64,000 nucleotides of DNA from UBA6107 sp964459385 (GCA_964459385.1 CAYWLG010000005.1:204247-268246), one strand, 5' to 3'. Counted from the stretch's first letter, positions 9,966 through 19,684 are shown. The notes: generated from the letters alone by a model not told the origin. A program made the numbers and translations.

Positions 9966-10166
9966 ATGAACACACTTATAAACGAGATAACGAAGAAAGT
10001 TGGTATTTCAGAAGAAGAAGCCCGTAAGGCTGTCACTCTCACTGCCGATTACTTATAGCACAGAATCCCCGAACCGCTGGCGACCGAAGTCGCCGGAATG
10101 CTGGAACTGGGTGAAAAACTCAATGAAGAGGAAGCCAATCTGGTCGGTTTGTTCCCGATTCCGTAA
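9966..10166 (+). pseudogene. Small helical protein gene interrupted by an in-frame TAG
   Basis: After AAGGAG comes an ATG and a 66-codon frame ending in TAA at 10164-10166, with a single TAG at codon 31 (10056-10058). Both halves look coding: the first reads as an amphipathic helix with GISEEEARKAV, the second as EPLATEVAGMLELGEKLNEE. Together they resemble the short helical DUF2267-like proteins of about 65 residues common in this kind of genome. A terminator follows directly. A single C-to-T change in a CAG codon would explain the stop, so it is either a recent pseudogene, a sequencing error or an amber readthrough case. Confidence 0.6.
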
Positions 10167-10187
10167 ACACAGTTGCCAGGATTACAT

Positions 10188-10222
10188 AAATGACGATCTG
10201 CAAAATCTACAGGTCGTCATTT
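10188..10222 (+). terminator. Rho-independent terminator
   Basis: A 13-bp stem (AAATGACGATCTG with CAGGTCGTCATTT) ends in TTTTTC, just after the small interrupted gene. It lies between convergent genes and could serve both. Confidence 0.7.
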
Positions 10223-10249
10223 TTCATATCGCAAAATTATTCGCAGGGG

Positions 10250-11134
10250 TTAACTTACCGGCACAATTCCCAGGCCCAATTCAGCAAACAACGCCAGCGG
10301 GGCAACTGCCAACCCCACCATTCCCGGCCCGGTATGTGCGCCTAACGATGGCGCGATCTGCACCACTTCTTCAAACAGGCATTCAAATTTCTCTTCAAGC
10401 TGTTCTTTTAACTTCTTGATCCCTTCAAGATCATACCCATGCAGTAATTGAATGCGCAGGGGTGTGCCGACAGGCATCTTTTTAGAAATTGTTTCCACCA
10501 CCTTGCCAATTGCGCGGGTGTAGGAAAACTCTTTGCTCAGATCAATGTATTTTCCTTCTTTTTTTTCAACCCCGATGACGGGTTTGATCCTCAATGCCGA
10601 ACCGATCAGTCCCTTCAGGTGGCCAATTCTGCCCCCGTGAATTAAATATTTCAGGTCCGAAACGGTAAAATATCCCTCTGCTATAGATTGAATCTGGTTA
10701 AGCATGTGAACGATCTTCTCGACGGGCCAGCCAACCTGAACCGCTTTGGCGGCGGCCTGTACCTGCCAGCCGAGCGGGCAGGAAAGCGTCTTTGAATCGA
10801 TAATCGTTACGTGTGCCTCTGGAACCATTTCTGCACCCATACGAGCAGCGTTCACCGTTCCGCTCAACCCGGAGGAGATATGAATGGATAATATTTCCGG
10901 ATCATGCTGTGCCAGTTCCCGGTATAGCTTTGCAAAATCGCCCGGGGCGGGTTGCGAAGTAGCCGGATAAGCGTTTGTCTCAGCCAGCAACCGATAAAAG
11001 GTGGAATTGTCGATACTTACCCCGCTGACATAAGATTCCCCATTAATGGTGACATTAAGAGGAATGTAATGAATGTTCAGTCCCTTTTTTTGTTCTTCTG
11101 ACAGATCGGCACCGTAATCGGTTACTATTTGCAT
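10250..11134 (-). CDS. DegV family fatty acid-binding protein
   Basis: The 294-residue protein begins with the DegV signature (MQIVTDYGADLSEEQ) and contains TSQPAPGDFAKLY (about residues 65-77) and SIHISSGLSGTVNAA (about 91-105), the residues that clamp a fatty-acid carboxylate in known structures. DegV proteins bind long-chain fatty acids and in Firmicutes serve the FakA/FakB kinase as FakB; no FakA partner is present nearby. A GGAGG ribosome site precedes the ATG. The length is normal for the family. Confidence 0.9.
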   Translation of the reverse strand: MQIVTDYGADLSEEQKKGLNIHYIPLNVTINGESYVSGVSIDNSTFYRLLAETNAYPATSQPAPGDFAKLYRELAQHDPEILSIHISSGLSGTVNAARMGAEMVPEAHVTIIDSKTLSCPLGWQVQAAAKAVQVGWPVEKIVHMLNQIQSIAEGYFTVSDLKYLIHGGRIGHLKGLIGSALRIKPVIGVEKKEGKYIDLSKEFSYTRAIGKVVETISKKMPVGTPLRIQLLHGYDLEGIKKLKEQLEEKFECLFEEVVQIAPSLGAHTGPGMVGLAVAPLALFAELGLGIVPVS

Positions 11135-11675
11135 TAATCCTCCAAATTATGGCAGATCCCCTATAGATATCTGCACTATTCACAATGAAAAGCGAGTCTA
11201 TTATAGGTGGAAGTGGATGAAATTCAATGTGGCTGTAGACCTATTTTTGCAGTATGACCTGGCCAAACTATAAGTAAGGTATGTAAACCTTTCTCATTGG
11301 AGAATTCCCGCACAAGGCGGATAAATCAGCCTTTTCATCAGGGTTCTCCGGGTAGGATTTCCTTATGACCGGCCTCATTTTTACCTGCCGGGGGAAACAC
11401 TTCAATTGTCGGTTCCCAGCAGAGAAGAGTATCGACAAGTATTCCATATATGCAGATTCTTGAATTTACAAAAAATTAACTGCATAAAAATGAGGCCTAT
11501 TTTAAAAACTAACGCTAAAATGAATAGAAGCTCTCTCAACACCCTAATTGATGTTCTGTCTAAAAATGCTGTTCGAGTGCATGCGAATCAAACCTCGATC
11601 CCAGCAAATACATAAAGCAAGTCTTCTCATTTTAAAACACCGGCTTTTTTAAATCTTAACCACGCAGGAGCCGAA
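11135..11675. other. Intergenic region without a recognised gene
   Basis: These 541 bp separate divergent genes and must contain their promoters. The one open frame (from 11406, 69 codons) has no ribosome site and no recognisable sequence. I see no structured RNA that I would name. Confidence 0.6.
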
Positions 11676-13013
11676 ATGAGCGATACTTTCAAAGCAGATG
11701 TCATCGTAGTTGGCGCCGGTACGGCCGGCACCTATTTTGCCTGGCAGATTGCCAAAGCAGGGTTCAAGGTGCTTTTACTCGAAGCCCGCGCGCTGGATGT
11801 GATGGGGAAGAACATTGAGATCATCCACATGGATCAGAGCGCCTTTGCCGAATTTGCCGTGCCCGAACCGCAGCCGCCCGAACTTGTTCATCTCGAAACC
11901 ATCGGGGTGATGTGGGCCCCCGATCGCAGCATTACCGACAAAGTGGACCATCCTTTTTACGTCTTGAACATGCCCGCCTTGTATGAACGGCTACACGGTT
12001 ATGCTGTTGAAAGCGGAGTTGAACTTATCGAAAAAGCCAAGGTCAATGGGGTGATTATCGAAAACGGTGCGCTGCGTGGTGTCACCGGCGAGATGAGTGG
12101 CAAGCCCTTTGAAGCTCGTGCCAAACTGGTGGTGGATGCATCCGGGATGACCGGAGCAGTGCGCACGCTGCTGCCCGATGCTTTCGGTGTAGAAAACAAA
12201 CCCATCAACCCGGCAAATATTTACTGCTGCTGCCTTGAGCTGCGCACCGATTTGCCTGAAGGTTCGCTGACCGGCAGTAATTCCTTCATGTCAGAGAGCG
12301 GCTTCTGGAATCGTTCTTATGGGAACGACATCATCATTGGCATGAGCCAGCACGGCGGGTACGAGTACACCTGGCAAAAGCACAAAGAATTCCGCGAACG
12401 CAATTGGGGAGACCCAGGCAAGTTGGTTTCACGCCGTCAGGGTCTGGTTCCTTACCGGCGCTCGCCATTCTCTTTAGTCGGCAACGGTTTCATGGTGGTT
12501 GGCGACGCTGCCTTTCAAAACCGTCCCTTCTCAGGGGAAGGCATCATCTCGGGCTGGGGAGCCTGCCGGGCAGCCCTGCCGACCGCCCTGCAAGCACTGC
12601 GCAGCGGGGATGTCAGCCGTGAAGGATTGTGGGGCTATAACACCACCTACTTCCACGACCAGGGTGCCAAGTTTGCTGCTGCCATGGCCCAGCTACCCGC
12701 TGCTACTGAATTCAATGCTCAAGATACCAATTACCTCTTCCGTCATCACCTTGTGTTCAACGGGAAAGATTTCGCCGAAATGGCGGATACTTATGAAGTT
12801 GTCATGGGGCCAGGGAAGCTGCTTAATATGGTCTTCTTCCTGCTTTGGGGAGTGATTACAGGGCAATTTCAGGCTTCAACCTTGAAGATCTTGATGACCG
12901 TCAGCAACCAGGCCGGTAAACTAAAAAAACATTATCAAAATTTCCCCGCCGACCCGCAAGAATTCCCCACCTGGGAGAAACAAGCCGTGCTGCTTTGGGG
13001 CGAAGGGAATTAA
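11676..13013 (+). CDS. NAD(P)/FAD-dependent oxidoreductase, geranylgeranyl-reductase-like
   Basis: The 445-residue protein has an N-terminal dinucleotide-binding motif (VIVVGAGTAGTYFAWQIAKAG, trimmed here to GAGTAGTYFAWQ), a second FAD contact at about residue 150 (LVVDASGMTGAVR) and the GD motif near 275 (GFMVVGDAAFQNRPFSGEG), as in geranylgeranyl-reductase and halogenase-type group A flavoproteins. AGGAG lies before the ATG. It is followed after 3 bp by the GxGYxYP glycosidase gene and then a sugar transporter, so the substrate may be a glycoside or an aglycone rather than an isoprenoid. Confidence 0.82.
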   Translation: MSDTFKADVIVVGAGTAGTYFAWQIAKAGFKVLLLEARALDVMGKNIEIIHMDQSAFAEFAVPEPQPPELVHLETIGVMWAPDRSITDKVDHPFYVLNMPALYERLHGYAVESGVELIEKAKVNGVIIENGALRGVTGEMSGKPFEARAKLVVDASGMTGAVRTLLPDAFGVENKPINPANIYCCCLELRTDLPEGSLTGSNSFMSESGFWNRSYGNDIIIGMSQHGGYEYTWQKHKEFRERNWGDPGKLVSRRQGLVPYRRSPFSLVGNGFMVVGDAAFQNRPFSGEGIISGWGACRAALPTALQALRSGDVSREGLWGYNTTYFHDQGAKFAAAMAQLPAATEFNAQDTNYLFRHHLVFNGKDFAEMADTYEVVMGPGKLLNMVFFLLWGVITGQFQASTLKILMTVSNQAGKLKKHYQNFPADPQEFPTWEKQAVLLWGEGN

Positions 13014-13016
13014 CCC

Positions 13017-14750
13017 GTGGCAGAGACCTTTGAAGTTAACTTACTGGAAATTACCAACCTGAGCTATGAAGAAAGGCTGACTGCAAGTGCACTGCAGGGT
13101 CTGATCAATCGTGAGGCACCCACCCTTTACCTGATCAACAAAAATTACGATGACCCCGGCACACGAAAGACCAATGTCGTCCATATGACGGATGAAAACT
13201 GGTACCACAAATATCGGGAATACATTCAAGACAATGATTCGGCCAATCTGGAGTACTACCGGTCTGCTTACCAGCTAAAGACCCAATCGCTGGCCGGGCT
13301 GAACGAAGCCGTTCAGAAGTTCCGTCCCCGGCTGAACGGGCTGGTTATCTGGGATCCTGACCTGGACGATTCGGTGAATCTGGCTTTGATGCTAGCCGCA
13401 CAAGAAGACCTGCTGGTCATTGCACCTGACCAAATCGAGTGGGCCAGATCACAGGGGATTGAAGTGATTCGTCACGATCTGCGCGGCCGATTTAAAGACC
13501 GTGTGGAACTGTACTCCTGGGCCTTTAAAAACTTGTTCGCGCAGTGTAAACCCGGTCAGGTCGCCTGCATGGAACCGCAGTGGAAGAGAAGTGAATTTTG
13601 CGATTATATCGTGCAGAACAAACTCTTCGTCTACTGCCTCTCTTCATATAAAAAAGGCGGCCTGCGCACATTGGGTCAATCTCTGCTTATGCTGTTGGTG
13701 GGTGGTCCCTTCGGCTTGCGCAATTTTTTGTTCGCCACGCATCTTGATGCTGCAATCAAGGCAATTGCCCGATTGCTTTTGAGCAGCGGCGCCCCCGAAA
13801 CACGTCTGGGGCACAAGATCCAACGAACAGTCAAAGCACTGCCCTTCCCCACGATCTTTGGCTGGCACAGTGACCGGGATGACGAGTTGAGCTTCATGCT
13901 GCAAATATCCATGAACAATATGCGGCTGGCCCCCACCTTCATGGCCGGGAACTTCAGCTTTCACAGCAAACTGCCGGCCGCCGGCCCGTATCAACAGAAC
14001 TACATTGACCCGGCTGAGGTGAAACTGGAGAACAAGGTTTATCTCACCTTCACTTTATCGGATGGCGATCAATTCACTTTAATGAACACCGGCGAGTTGG
14101 GCAATTGGCGCCGACCCGAGCGCGGCAAGGTGCCTTTCAACTGGGAAATGCAGCCTCTACTGGCCGAGATCGCCCCGGCCCTGCTGGGATATTATTACAG
14201 CAGTCTCAAAGAAACCGACCTGCTGATCGCCGGCCCATCAGGCGCCGGTTACATTATCCCGCCGCTGTCTGGCAATTTGCCCGCCTACATGGCAGAAAGT
14301 GCACGCTACTGTGATCAGGTGGATGTGAGGGTAACCACCTCTTATATCGCCGACCCACCCCGGCGGGTGGTAAAAGATCATGGCAAAGCGCCGGGAAAGT
14401 TTTTGGGCTATCTGTCAGGGTATTTTCACCTGGGCAGAACCCCCATGTATATGGCTGAGGGACGTCCTTTTGTGGCCAACCTCTGGCCCAGACCTGAACA
14501 AATCCCCTGGGAAAGCGATCAGGTGCTGGAAGGAATCCGTGCTCTGGTAGATCAACCCGGCACTGTTCCCCGCTTCGTTGCCTGTCATCTGTTTGCCTAT
14601 TGCACCACCCTCAACGATGTATACCATTTTGTTGATTCTCTGGACAAAGACAAAGTAAAAGTCGTGCGTGCCGATGAATTTCTGTATGCATCTGCACTGG
14701 CCATGCAAGCTAATCCATCCATAATCGGAAAACCTGGAGAGATAAAATGA
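13017..14750 (+). CDS. GxGYxYP-family putative glycoside hydrolase
   Basis: The 577-residue protein starts at GTG, 3 bp after the preceding stop. The N-terminal part (SYEERLTASALQGLINRE, about residues 18-35) matches the GxGYxYP N-terminal domain, and the name-giving motif appears as GPSGAGYIIPP near residue 408. No signal peptide is seen, so it would act in the cytoplasm. The family is classed as putative glycoside hydrolase by fold; no enzyme activity is known to me for this branch. The ATGA overlap with the downstream GPH transporter gene points to coupled translation and work on an imported sugar compound. Confidence 0.78.
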   Translation: MAETFEVNLLEITNLSYEERLTASALQGLINREAPTLYLINKNYDDPGTRKTNVVHMTDENWYHKYREYIQDNDSANLEYYRSAYQLKTQSLAGLNEAVQKFRPRLNGLVIWDPDLDDSVNLALMLAAQEDLLVIAPDQIEWARSQGIEVIRHDLRGRFKDRVELYSWAFKNLFAQCKPGQVACMEPQWKRSEFCDYIVQNKLFVYCLSSYKKGGLRTLGQSLLMLLVGGPFGLRNFLFATHLDAAIKAIARLLLSSGAPETRLGHKIQRTVKALPFPTIFGWHSDRDDELSFMLQISMNNMRLAPTFMAGNFSFHSKLPAAGPYQQNYIDPAEVKLENKVYLTFTLSDGDQFTLMNTGELGNWRRPERGKVPFNWEMQPLLAEIAPALLGYYYSSLKETDLLIAGPSGAGYIIPPLSGNLPAYMAESARYCDQVDVRVTTSYIADPPRRVVKDHGKAPGKFLGYLSGYFHLGRTPMYMAEGRPFVANLWPRPEQIPWESDQVLEGIRALVDQPGTVPRFVACHLFAYCTTLNDVYHFVDSLDKDKVKVVRADEFLYASALAMQANPSIIGKPGEIK

Positions 14751-16120
14751 GCGATAAAGTTCCCGGCAAGGTAAAAGTGAAATATGGTGTCGGCGACATG
14801 GGCGTTGCCATGCTGACCGCCATCACTCAGTTCTTCTTAATGATCTATTACACCGATGTGGCTTTGATTGACCCGGCCATTGTGGGGTCGGCTCTCATGG
14901 TCGGCAAAATGACCTGGGATGCGGTGAATGATCCATTTTTCGGTTACATCTCTGACCGAACCCAAACCCGCTGGGGCAGACGCCGTCCTTATTTGTTGTT
15001 TGGCGCAGTTCCCCTGGCCCTCGGCACCTGGCTGCTGTTCTCCATTCCAAAAGGGCTAACCGGTGTAACGGCTTTCCTGGTGGTACTGTTCACTTTCTTG
15101 CTGTTTGATACTGTACACACCATCGTATCGGTCAATTACTCGGCCCTCACCCCCGAGCTCAGCCAGGATTACGATGAGCGTACCTCGATCACCACCATCC
15201 GTGAGATCTTCACTGTGGTGGGTTACATTTTGGGAGCTGCCACCACCACCGTCGTCGCCGGGTTACTCATGAGCGCCTTCCATTTAAGTGAGCATGCTGC
15301 TTACAGCGGCATGGGCCTGTTCTTTGGTTTGATCGCCATGGCAGCCGTATTCGTGACAGCTTTCGGCGTCAAAGAAAAACCGGATGCGGTCATCCCGGCC
15401 AAGATTCCGCCTTTCAAAGCTGTTGCTTCCACCCTGAAGAATAAACCCTTCATGTGGCTGATGGGCTGCTTCTTGCTCACCAACTTCAGTTTTACGCTAC
15501 TCACCACCCTGCTGCCTTATTACTTGACGTATCAGCTAAACATGGCCGACCAAATGCCCATCGTGATGATTGCGATGCTTGGCTCAATCGGCCTTTTCTT
15601 GTATCCAATGAAGCTGTTGACCGATCGAATCGGCAAGGGTCCTGCCTACGCCGCTGGGTTGGGGCTGGCCGCGCTGGCCTGTGCCTCCACCTTCTTCCTG
15701 CCGCATTCCCCCACCCCCTTGATCTATGTGGTAGGCGTTGTTGCCGGGATGGGCTTTTCAGCTCAATGGGTGTGCCCGTGGAGTATGCTGCCCGACGTGG
15801 TGGAATACGACGAACTAAAAACCGGTCAGCGTCAGGAAGGGCTTTATTATGGCATGTGGAACTTCATCACCAAATTCACCAATGCCTTCGGTATTGCAGT
15901 AGCCGGTTGGTCACTGGCGTTGTTTGGTTACGTGGCCAATGTTGAACAGACCGCTCATGCCCTCTTTGGCATTCGCTTGTTCTTCGGCCCGGTCTCGGCA
16001 TTGGTGATCTTGATCGCCCTGCCGCTCTTGATCTGGTACCCGATCACCCGCAAAAGCCACTTGAAATTGCTGGCCGAATTGGAAGTGAAACGGGCTCAGA
16101 AAGCTGCTTCAGTGGAATAG
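14747..16120 (+). CDS. GPH-family (glycoside-pentoside-hexuronide) cation symporter
   Basis: The 457-residue protein has twelve predicted membrane segments. The GPH signature near residue 60 (DPFFGYISDRTQTRWGRRRP) is the conserved loop of MelB/XynB-type symporters. It likely imports a glycoside with Na+ or H+. The ATG overlaps the stop of the glycosidase gene by 4 nt, and a strong terminator follows, so it closes the three-gene operon starting at 11676. Confidence 0.9.
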   Translation: MSDKVPGKVKVKYGVGDMGVAMLTAITQFFLMIYYTDVALIDPAIVGSALMVGKMTWDAVNDPFFGYISDRTQTRWGRRRPYLLFGAVPLALGTWLLFSIPKGLTGVTAFLVVLFTFLLFDTVHTIVSVNYSALTPELSQDYDERTSITTIREIFTVVGYILGAATTTVVAGLLMSAFHLSEHAAYSGMGLFFGLIAMAAVFVTAFGVKEKPDAVIPAKIPPFKAVASTLKNKPFMWLMGCFLLTNFSFTLLTTLLPYYLTYQLNMADQMPIVMIAMLGSIGLFLYPMKLLTDRIGKGPAYAAGLGLAALACASTFFLPHSPTPLIYVVGVVAGMGFSAQWVCPWSMLPDVVEYDELKTGQRQEGLYYGMWNFITKFTNAFGIAVAGWSLALFGYVANVEQTAHALFGIRLFFGPVSALVILIALPLLIWYPITRKSHLKLLAELEVKRAQKAASVE

Positions 16121-16140
16121 CTTACAGCTCAATTCAAACT

Positions 16141-16176
16141 GGCCTGCCAGAAAATGAATTTTCTGGCAGGCCTTTT
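16141..16176 (+). terminator. Strong rho-independent terminator
   Basis: A perfect 14-bp stem (GGCCTGCCAGAAAA with its complement) with TGAA loop is followed by TTTT, 20 bp after the transporter stop. Confidence 0.9.
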
Positions 16177-16399
16177 GGATTGTGACGTTTTACGCTTTTT
16201 TATGCCAGTTGTAAAATTTGCTTTGCTATTCAATTTTCTTGAAATGGCAAGAAACATTTCAGCAAAACGATAAATAGACATCAATTTCTTTTGATGTAAA
16301 ATTAGCTTCGGGCTAAATTCAGGATCCGATTTTTAGCCGTTCTGGGTGGTGAGTTAAGTCTTTCTCTCTTTCGTAATATTACAGCAGAAGGAAAAGAAA

Positions 16400-17869
16400 T
16401 TGAAACTTCGAACATTCTATATCAAACTACAGCATCTTGCTCCAGTTAATTTCTTGCTGGATGGAAACACAGAACATTACCGCTGGCTAAATCGCATTTG
16501 GTTGGCACTTTGTTATTTTACCGGCGGAGTGCTCTGGGCAAAGTTTCTCAATTGGGGAAATATCCCGTTTAATTTCCATGACTGGGCAGAAATTAATGCG
16601 CCCAGACTTGCGTTTTTACGTGCAGCAGTGATTAAAGGAATGCTGCCGCTTCACATGTCAAATGGTTCTGCACTGCGAAATTTGACCGATCGGTTTATGG
16701 CTCTGCCAGATGTATTTTTGTCTCCCCAAACGGTGCTGCTACGCATTCTGGATGTTGGGCCCTTTGTTTTAGTTAATACACTGTTGGTCTATTCGCTGGG
16801 TGTGTGGGGATTGTGGTGGTTCAAGAAGCGTTTCTCACTCTCCCCCCTTGTTTTTACTTTTTTGTTTCTGCTTTTTAATTTCAATGGGCATATTTTGGCC
16901 CATATGAGTGTTGGTCATTTCACATGGGGAGGGTATTTCTTATCTGTTTGGTTTGTTGTATTGGTCGTTCGTCTTCTCGATGGTGATCACAGTTGGCGCT
17001 GGATCGTGGGAATGGCGTCTTTTCTTTTTATTACCTTTTTGCAAGGTTCATTTCATCAGTTTGTTTGGGAATGTATGTTTCTGATCTTCTTGGGATTGGT
17101 CGCATGGAAACACTGGCGCCCCTTATTGCTAACGTTGCTTTTTGCCGGCTTATTCTGCATGGTACGGTTTTTACCCCCCACCCTTTTGCTGGGCAAATTC
17201 GATACCGATTTTTATGGCGGCTACCCCTCGCTTTGGCAATTGCCTATTTCGTTAATTTTGCCGGCTACCCCGCAAACTTCATTACCTTTCCTTAATTTTG
17301 GCAGTAACTTAGGATATTGGGAATTTGACCTGTATATAGGCCATGTGGGAGCGCTTTTTGTGTTGATCGGAATATTGTTGTGGGCCTGGCAACAGATAAA
17401 AAATCGTAAATTTTCACCCCTGTGGCTGCCTATGCTGGCATTGGTTCTGTTCTCAATAAGCGATATTTATTTACCTTTTGCAAAGCTGCCGATTCCGTTA
17501 TTGAACGGGAAAAGGGTGACTTCTCGCTTTGCCATATTGCCCTTAACGTCTGCCTTCTTTCTCGCAGCGGCAGTAATTCAGAACTGGCTTAATAAAACGC
17601 GCTTCCGCCTGGAGGCTGCTTTACTGGGTGTAGTTTCGCTGCCATATTTGGCCACTGACCTAGTCAGAAATACACTTGCGTGGCAGGTGACAAAAGCCTT
17701 TTCAGCTTTTCCCACCACACCAGTCAACCTGATCGGTAAAGTGGTTGCCAACCATAGTGATCCGCCTTATATCACCTTGTTATCAATTGGGGCTGGAATT
17801 ACACTAATTTCACTTCTGGTGGCTTTATTTTTGGTTTGGAAAGAAAATCGACAAAAGCGATCACTCTAA
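16400..17869 (+). CDS. Polytopic membrane protein, possible GT-C-fold glycosyltransferase-like
   Basis: The 489-residue protein starts at TTG after AAGGAAAAG and has about ten to twelve hydrophobic segments. A long luminal-type loop follows the first segment, with NFHDWAEINAPR near residue 58, an acidic-aromatic pattern seen in GT-C/YfhO-like membrane glycosyltransferases. I do not recognise a defined family and the catalytic DD/DE motif is not certain. It is monocistronic as far as visible, with a 280-bp upstream region containing the terminator of the previous operon. Confidence 0.6.
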   Translation: MKLRTFYIKLQHLAPVNFLLDGNTEHYRWLNRIWLALCYFTGGVLWAKFLNWGNIPFNFHDWAEINAPRLAFLRAAVIKGMLPLHMSNGSALRNLTDRFMALPDVFLSPQTVLLRILDVGPFVLVNTLLVYSLGVWGLWWFKKRFSLSPLVFTFLFLLFNFNGHILAHMSVGHFTWGGYFLSVWFVVLVVRLLDGDHSWRWIVGMASFLFITFLQGSFHQFVWECMFLIFLGLVAWKHWRPLLLTLLFAGLFCMVRFLPPTLLLGKFDTDFYGGYPSLWQLPISLILPATPQTSLPFLNFGSNLGYWEFDLYIGHVGALFVLIGILLWAWQQIKNRKFSPLWLPMLALVLFSISDIYLPFAKLPIPLLNGKRVTSRFAILPLTSAFFLAAAVIQNWLNKTRFRLEAALLGVVSLPYLATDLVRNTLAWQVTKAFSAFPTTPVNLIGKVVANHSDPPYITLLSIGAGITLISLLVALFLVWKENRQKRSL

Positions 17870-17976
17870 AGAAAATGAAGTCAATATAAAAAGAGATTTG
17901 TGATTTCATAGCGGAGAAAGGTATCTTCAGTGAAAAGCGCAGGAAGTATATTTGGGCAACTTTCTTAAGAAGTCCC

Positions 17977-18250
17977 GAAGCAACCTCTTGGTTATGAAAT
18001 GCTCGCCAGCACCCAGCGCGGCTTTTTTCTTGCCTTCTTGAGTGCGTGGGTCAAAATCCTGAATCTGGGCCGCATGGTCCTGCTCTTTAGGATTTGTGTG
18101 GCGGGTCAAGCAAACACTTGCGCCTGCTGCAAGTGCAGGTGTCAGCATGGCCGGCGAACGTTGGCCGCGAAGCGCCCTCTTGAGGGTTTACGCTTACCCG
18201 GTACGTTGCGGCCCCACAAGTAGGTGATATAGCTAATCGATGTTCGTATA
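17977..18250. repeat. tRNA-Met-associated repeat, copy 1 (degenerate)
   Basis: This copy shares blocks with copy 2 at 25361-25658: CTTCTTGAG..GCGTG.GTCAAAATCC, GCGCCTG.TGCAAGTGCAGG and, at the right end, GATATAGCTAATCGATGTTCGTATA exactly (given here in parts). Its left end (ACCTCTTGGTTATGA) looks like a decayed tRNA-Met anticodon arm, seen clean in copy 3 at 63947. On the minus strand it contains a 73-codon frame rich in polar residues (PALAAGASVCLTRHTN) whose counterpart in copy 2 is frameshifted, so a decayed coding sequence is possible. The rest of the gap 17870-18541 holds only the terminator at 18439 and nothing else that I recognise. Confidence 0.6.
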
Positions 18251-18438
18251 ACAGCCTCTTTTATTGGTGTGTCAATGCCTGATTGACTGAAAGTTGCGGT
18301 AAAGACATGGATATACCTATCGATAAAATGGCCGCTGCATTTGTTGGCTTCGTTGTCAGCGTTGCTCGAGTTTTGGTTGACGATTTCCGGGACTTTGATG
18401 TGTAGCTGTGGTCAGGCGATAATGTATTTAACGAAAGA

Positions 18439-18481
18439 AATGCGGATTCAGTCAAAAAAAGCATTTAACTGAATCCGCATT
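18439..18481 (-). terminator. Long perfect inverted repeat, probable terminator of the sigma/MacAB operon
   Basis: AATGCGGATTCAGT and its exact complement (14 bp) enclose a 15-nt loop, 60 bp after the last minus-strand stop at 18542. On the minus strand TCTTTC follows. Confidence 0.65.
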
Positions 18482-18541
18482 CATCGCCCAAAATCAAACT
18501 ATCAAGCTGCATGGCATAGCTAATAAGAGTGTGCTGACCCG

Positions 18542-19102
18542 CTACATATAGGGGCTGAGCAACATTTTTACCTTAATTATTAAATCGCCATTCTGTTCCA
18601 CTAAGTTATTTAGATCTTGAGATGATTTCGAGCAGTCCGGGTCATTGATAATCGCGTCGTTAAACTTAGTATTAGCTTGTTGATAAAGTGGGTTTCCCCT
18701 ATCTTTCAAGGCAGTTCGTTCTTCAGTGGTTAGTGATGCAGAGCAGTTCTTTTGAAACTCGTCGCTTAGTTTGATCTCTTGTGAAATATAGGTGATTAAT
18801 GTTTGCTTCTCATCAGCAGTTAGACCGTCCAGTCGATTGATCACGCTGGCAAAATTGTCAACCGAATCCCACATTTCGATGATCTCTTGTTTGGTGATCG
18901 GAGAAGTACTGGTAGCAGTTACTTCGGCTACAACGGCCCCAGCGGTAACGGTTGGATTGGAAAGCGATGTCGCCGGGATATTGGTAGGCTGAATTTCATG
19001 CTCTGCATATTTTGTGCATGCACTGATGGCCATTGCCAAAAGGATTAATAATCCTCCAATTTTTATGAATTCTTTGATCAACCATCTCATTTTTATTTTC
19101 AT
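18542..19102 (-). CDS. Small lipoprotein of unknown function
   Basis: The 186-residue protein has a charged N-terminus, a hydrophobic stretch and a lipobox (LLAMAISAC, cysteine near residue 29), so it should be lipid-anchored outside the membrane. A Thr/Pro-rich linker follows, then a helical domain with NRLDGLTADEKQTLITYI. I chose the ATG at 19102 because AAGGGTC lies upstream; an ATG at 19117 would add five residues without a ribosome site. It is the last gene of the minus-strand block with the ECF sigma factor and the MacAB-like exporter. No family recognised. Confidence 0.65.
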   Translation of the reverse strand: MKIKMRWLIKEFIKIGGLLILLAMAISACTKYAEHEIQPTNIPATSLSNPTVTAGAVVAEVTATSTSPITKQEIIEMWDSVDNFASVINRLDGLTADEKQTLITYISQEIKLSDEFQKNCSASLTTEERTALKDRGNPLYQQANTKFNDAIINDPDCSKSSQDLNNLVEQNGDLIIKVKMLLSPYM

Positions 19103-19189
19103 TTTTTGACCCTTCATATTGTCTGATTGTTTATTCAGGGTAGCGAAGTCGCCCTAAATAAACAGTTTAAGTAATCTTCGCAAAGCTTC

Positions 19190-19651
19190 CTAGTGCAACA
19201 CGCTAATAAACTTGGCGATGTAGCGATCACCACGTTTGTCTGCCCAGATGCTGAGAATGTCATTTGCGACGATATCCTTGACCGTGATAATCTTCAACTT
19301 GCTTTTTACCGCTGACCAAGAACCGTCGTCTGCCTGGTCGATCGTTTTATATCCCTGGTACAGATAAATTTTCGTGTCCTGATTCACTACCACTTCCACT
19401 TCGCTTTCATTCAGGAAGGCCGGCGAAATGAATATGCTGTTATCCTTGACCTGCGTTACTTCGCCAGCCAAGTCGTAGTTTGTGTAAGGCAATTCATCCG
19501 GTGGCATCACGGTTACGTTGGCAAAATCGCCCATTTTTTGATCACTGGCTAGTGCGTTCCGGTTGAATAGACGTGGCGCCAGAAAAGCGGCACTGGCCAG
19601 TAAAACTAACCCAATTACAGCTACCACGATGGGCATAATTTTCGTTTTCAT
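19190..19651 (-). CDS. Membrane-anchored or exported small protein, DUF5666-like beta domain
   Basis: The 153-residue protein has a signal anchor (IMPIVVAVIGLVLLASAAFL, about residues 6-25) and an exported beta-rich domain whose pattern (EVTQVKDNSIFISP..., VNQDTKIYLY..., IVANDILSIWADKRGD) resembles OB-like DUF5666 domains. The ATG at 19651 has AAGGAG at 7 nt; the ATG at 19657 is too near that site. It lies 33 bp after the permease gene and may be a periplasmic-side accessory to the exporter. The function is unknown. Confidence 0.65.
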   Translation of the reverse strand: MKTKIMPIVVAVIGLVLLASAAFLAPRLFNRNALASDQKMGDFANVTVMPPDELPYTNYDLAGEVTQVKDNSIFISPAFLNESEVEVVVNQDTKIYLYQGYKTIDQADDGSWSAVKSKLKIITVKDIVANDILSIWADKRGDRYIAKFISVLH

Positions 19652-19684
19652 TTTCATACTCCTTATCTACTTGTTGTGTATCTG

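Noticed and set aside
11406..11615. 69-codon plus-strand frame
   Set aside because: No ribosome site, no recognisable sequence, lies in a divergent promoter region.
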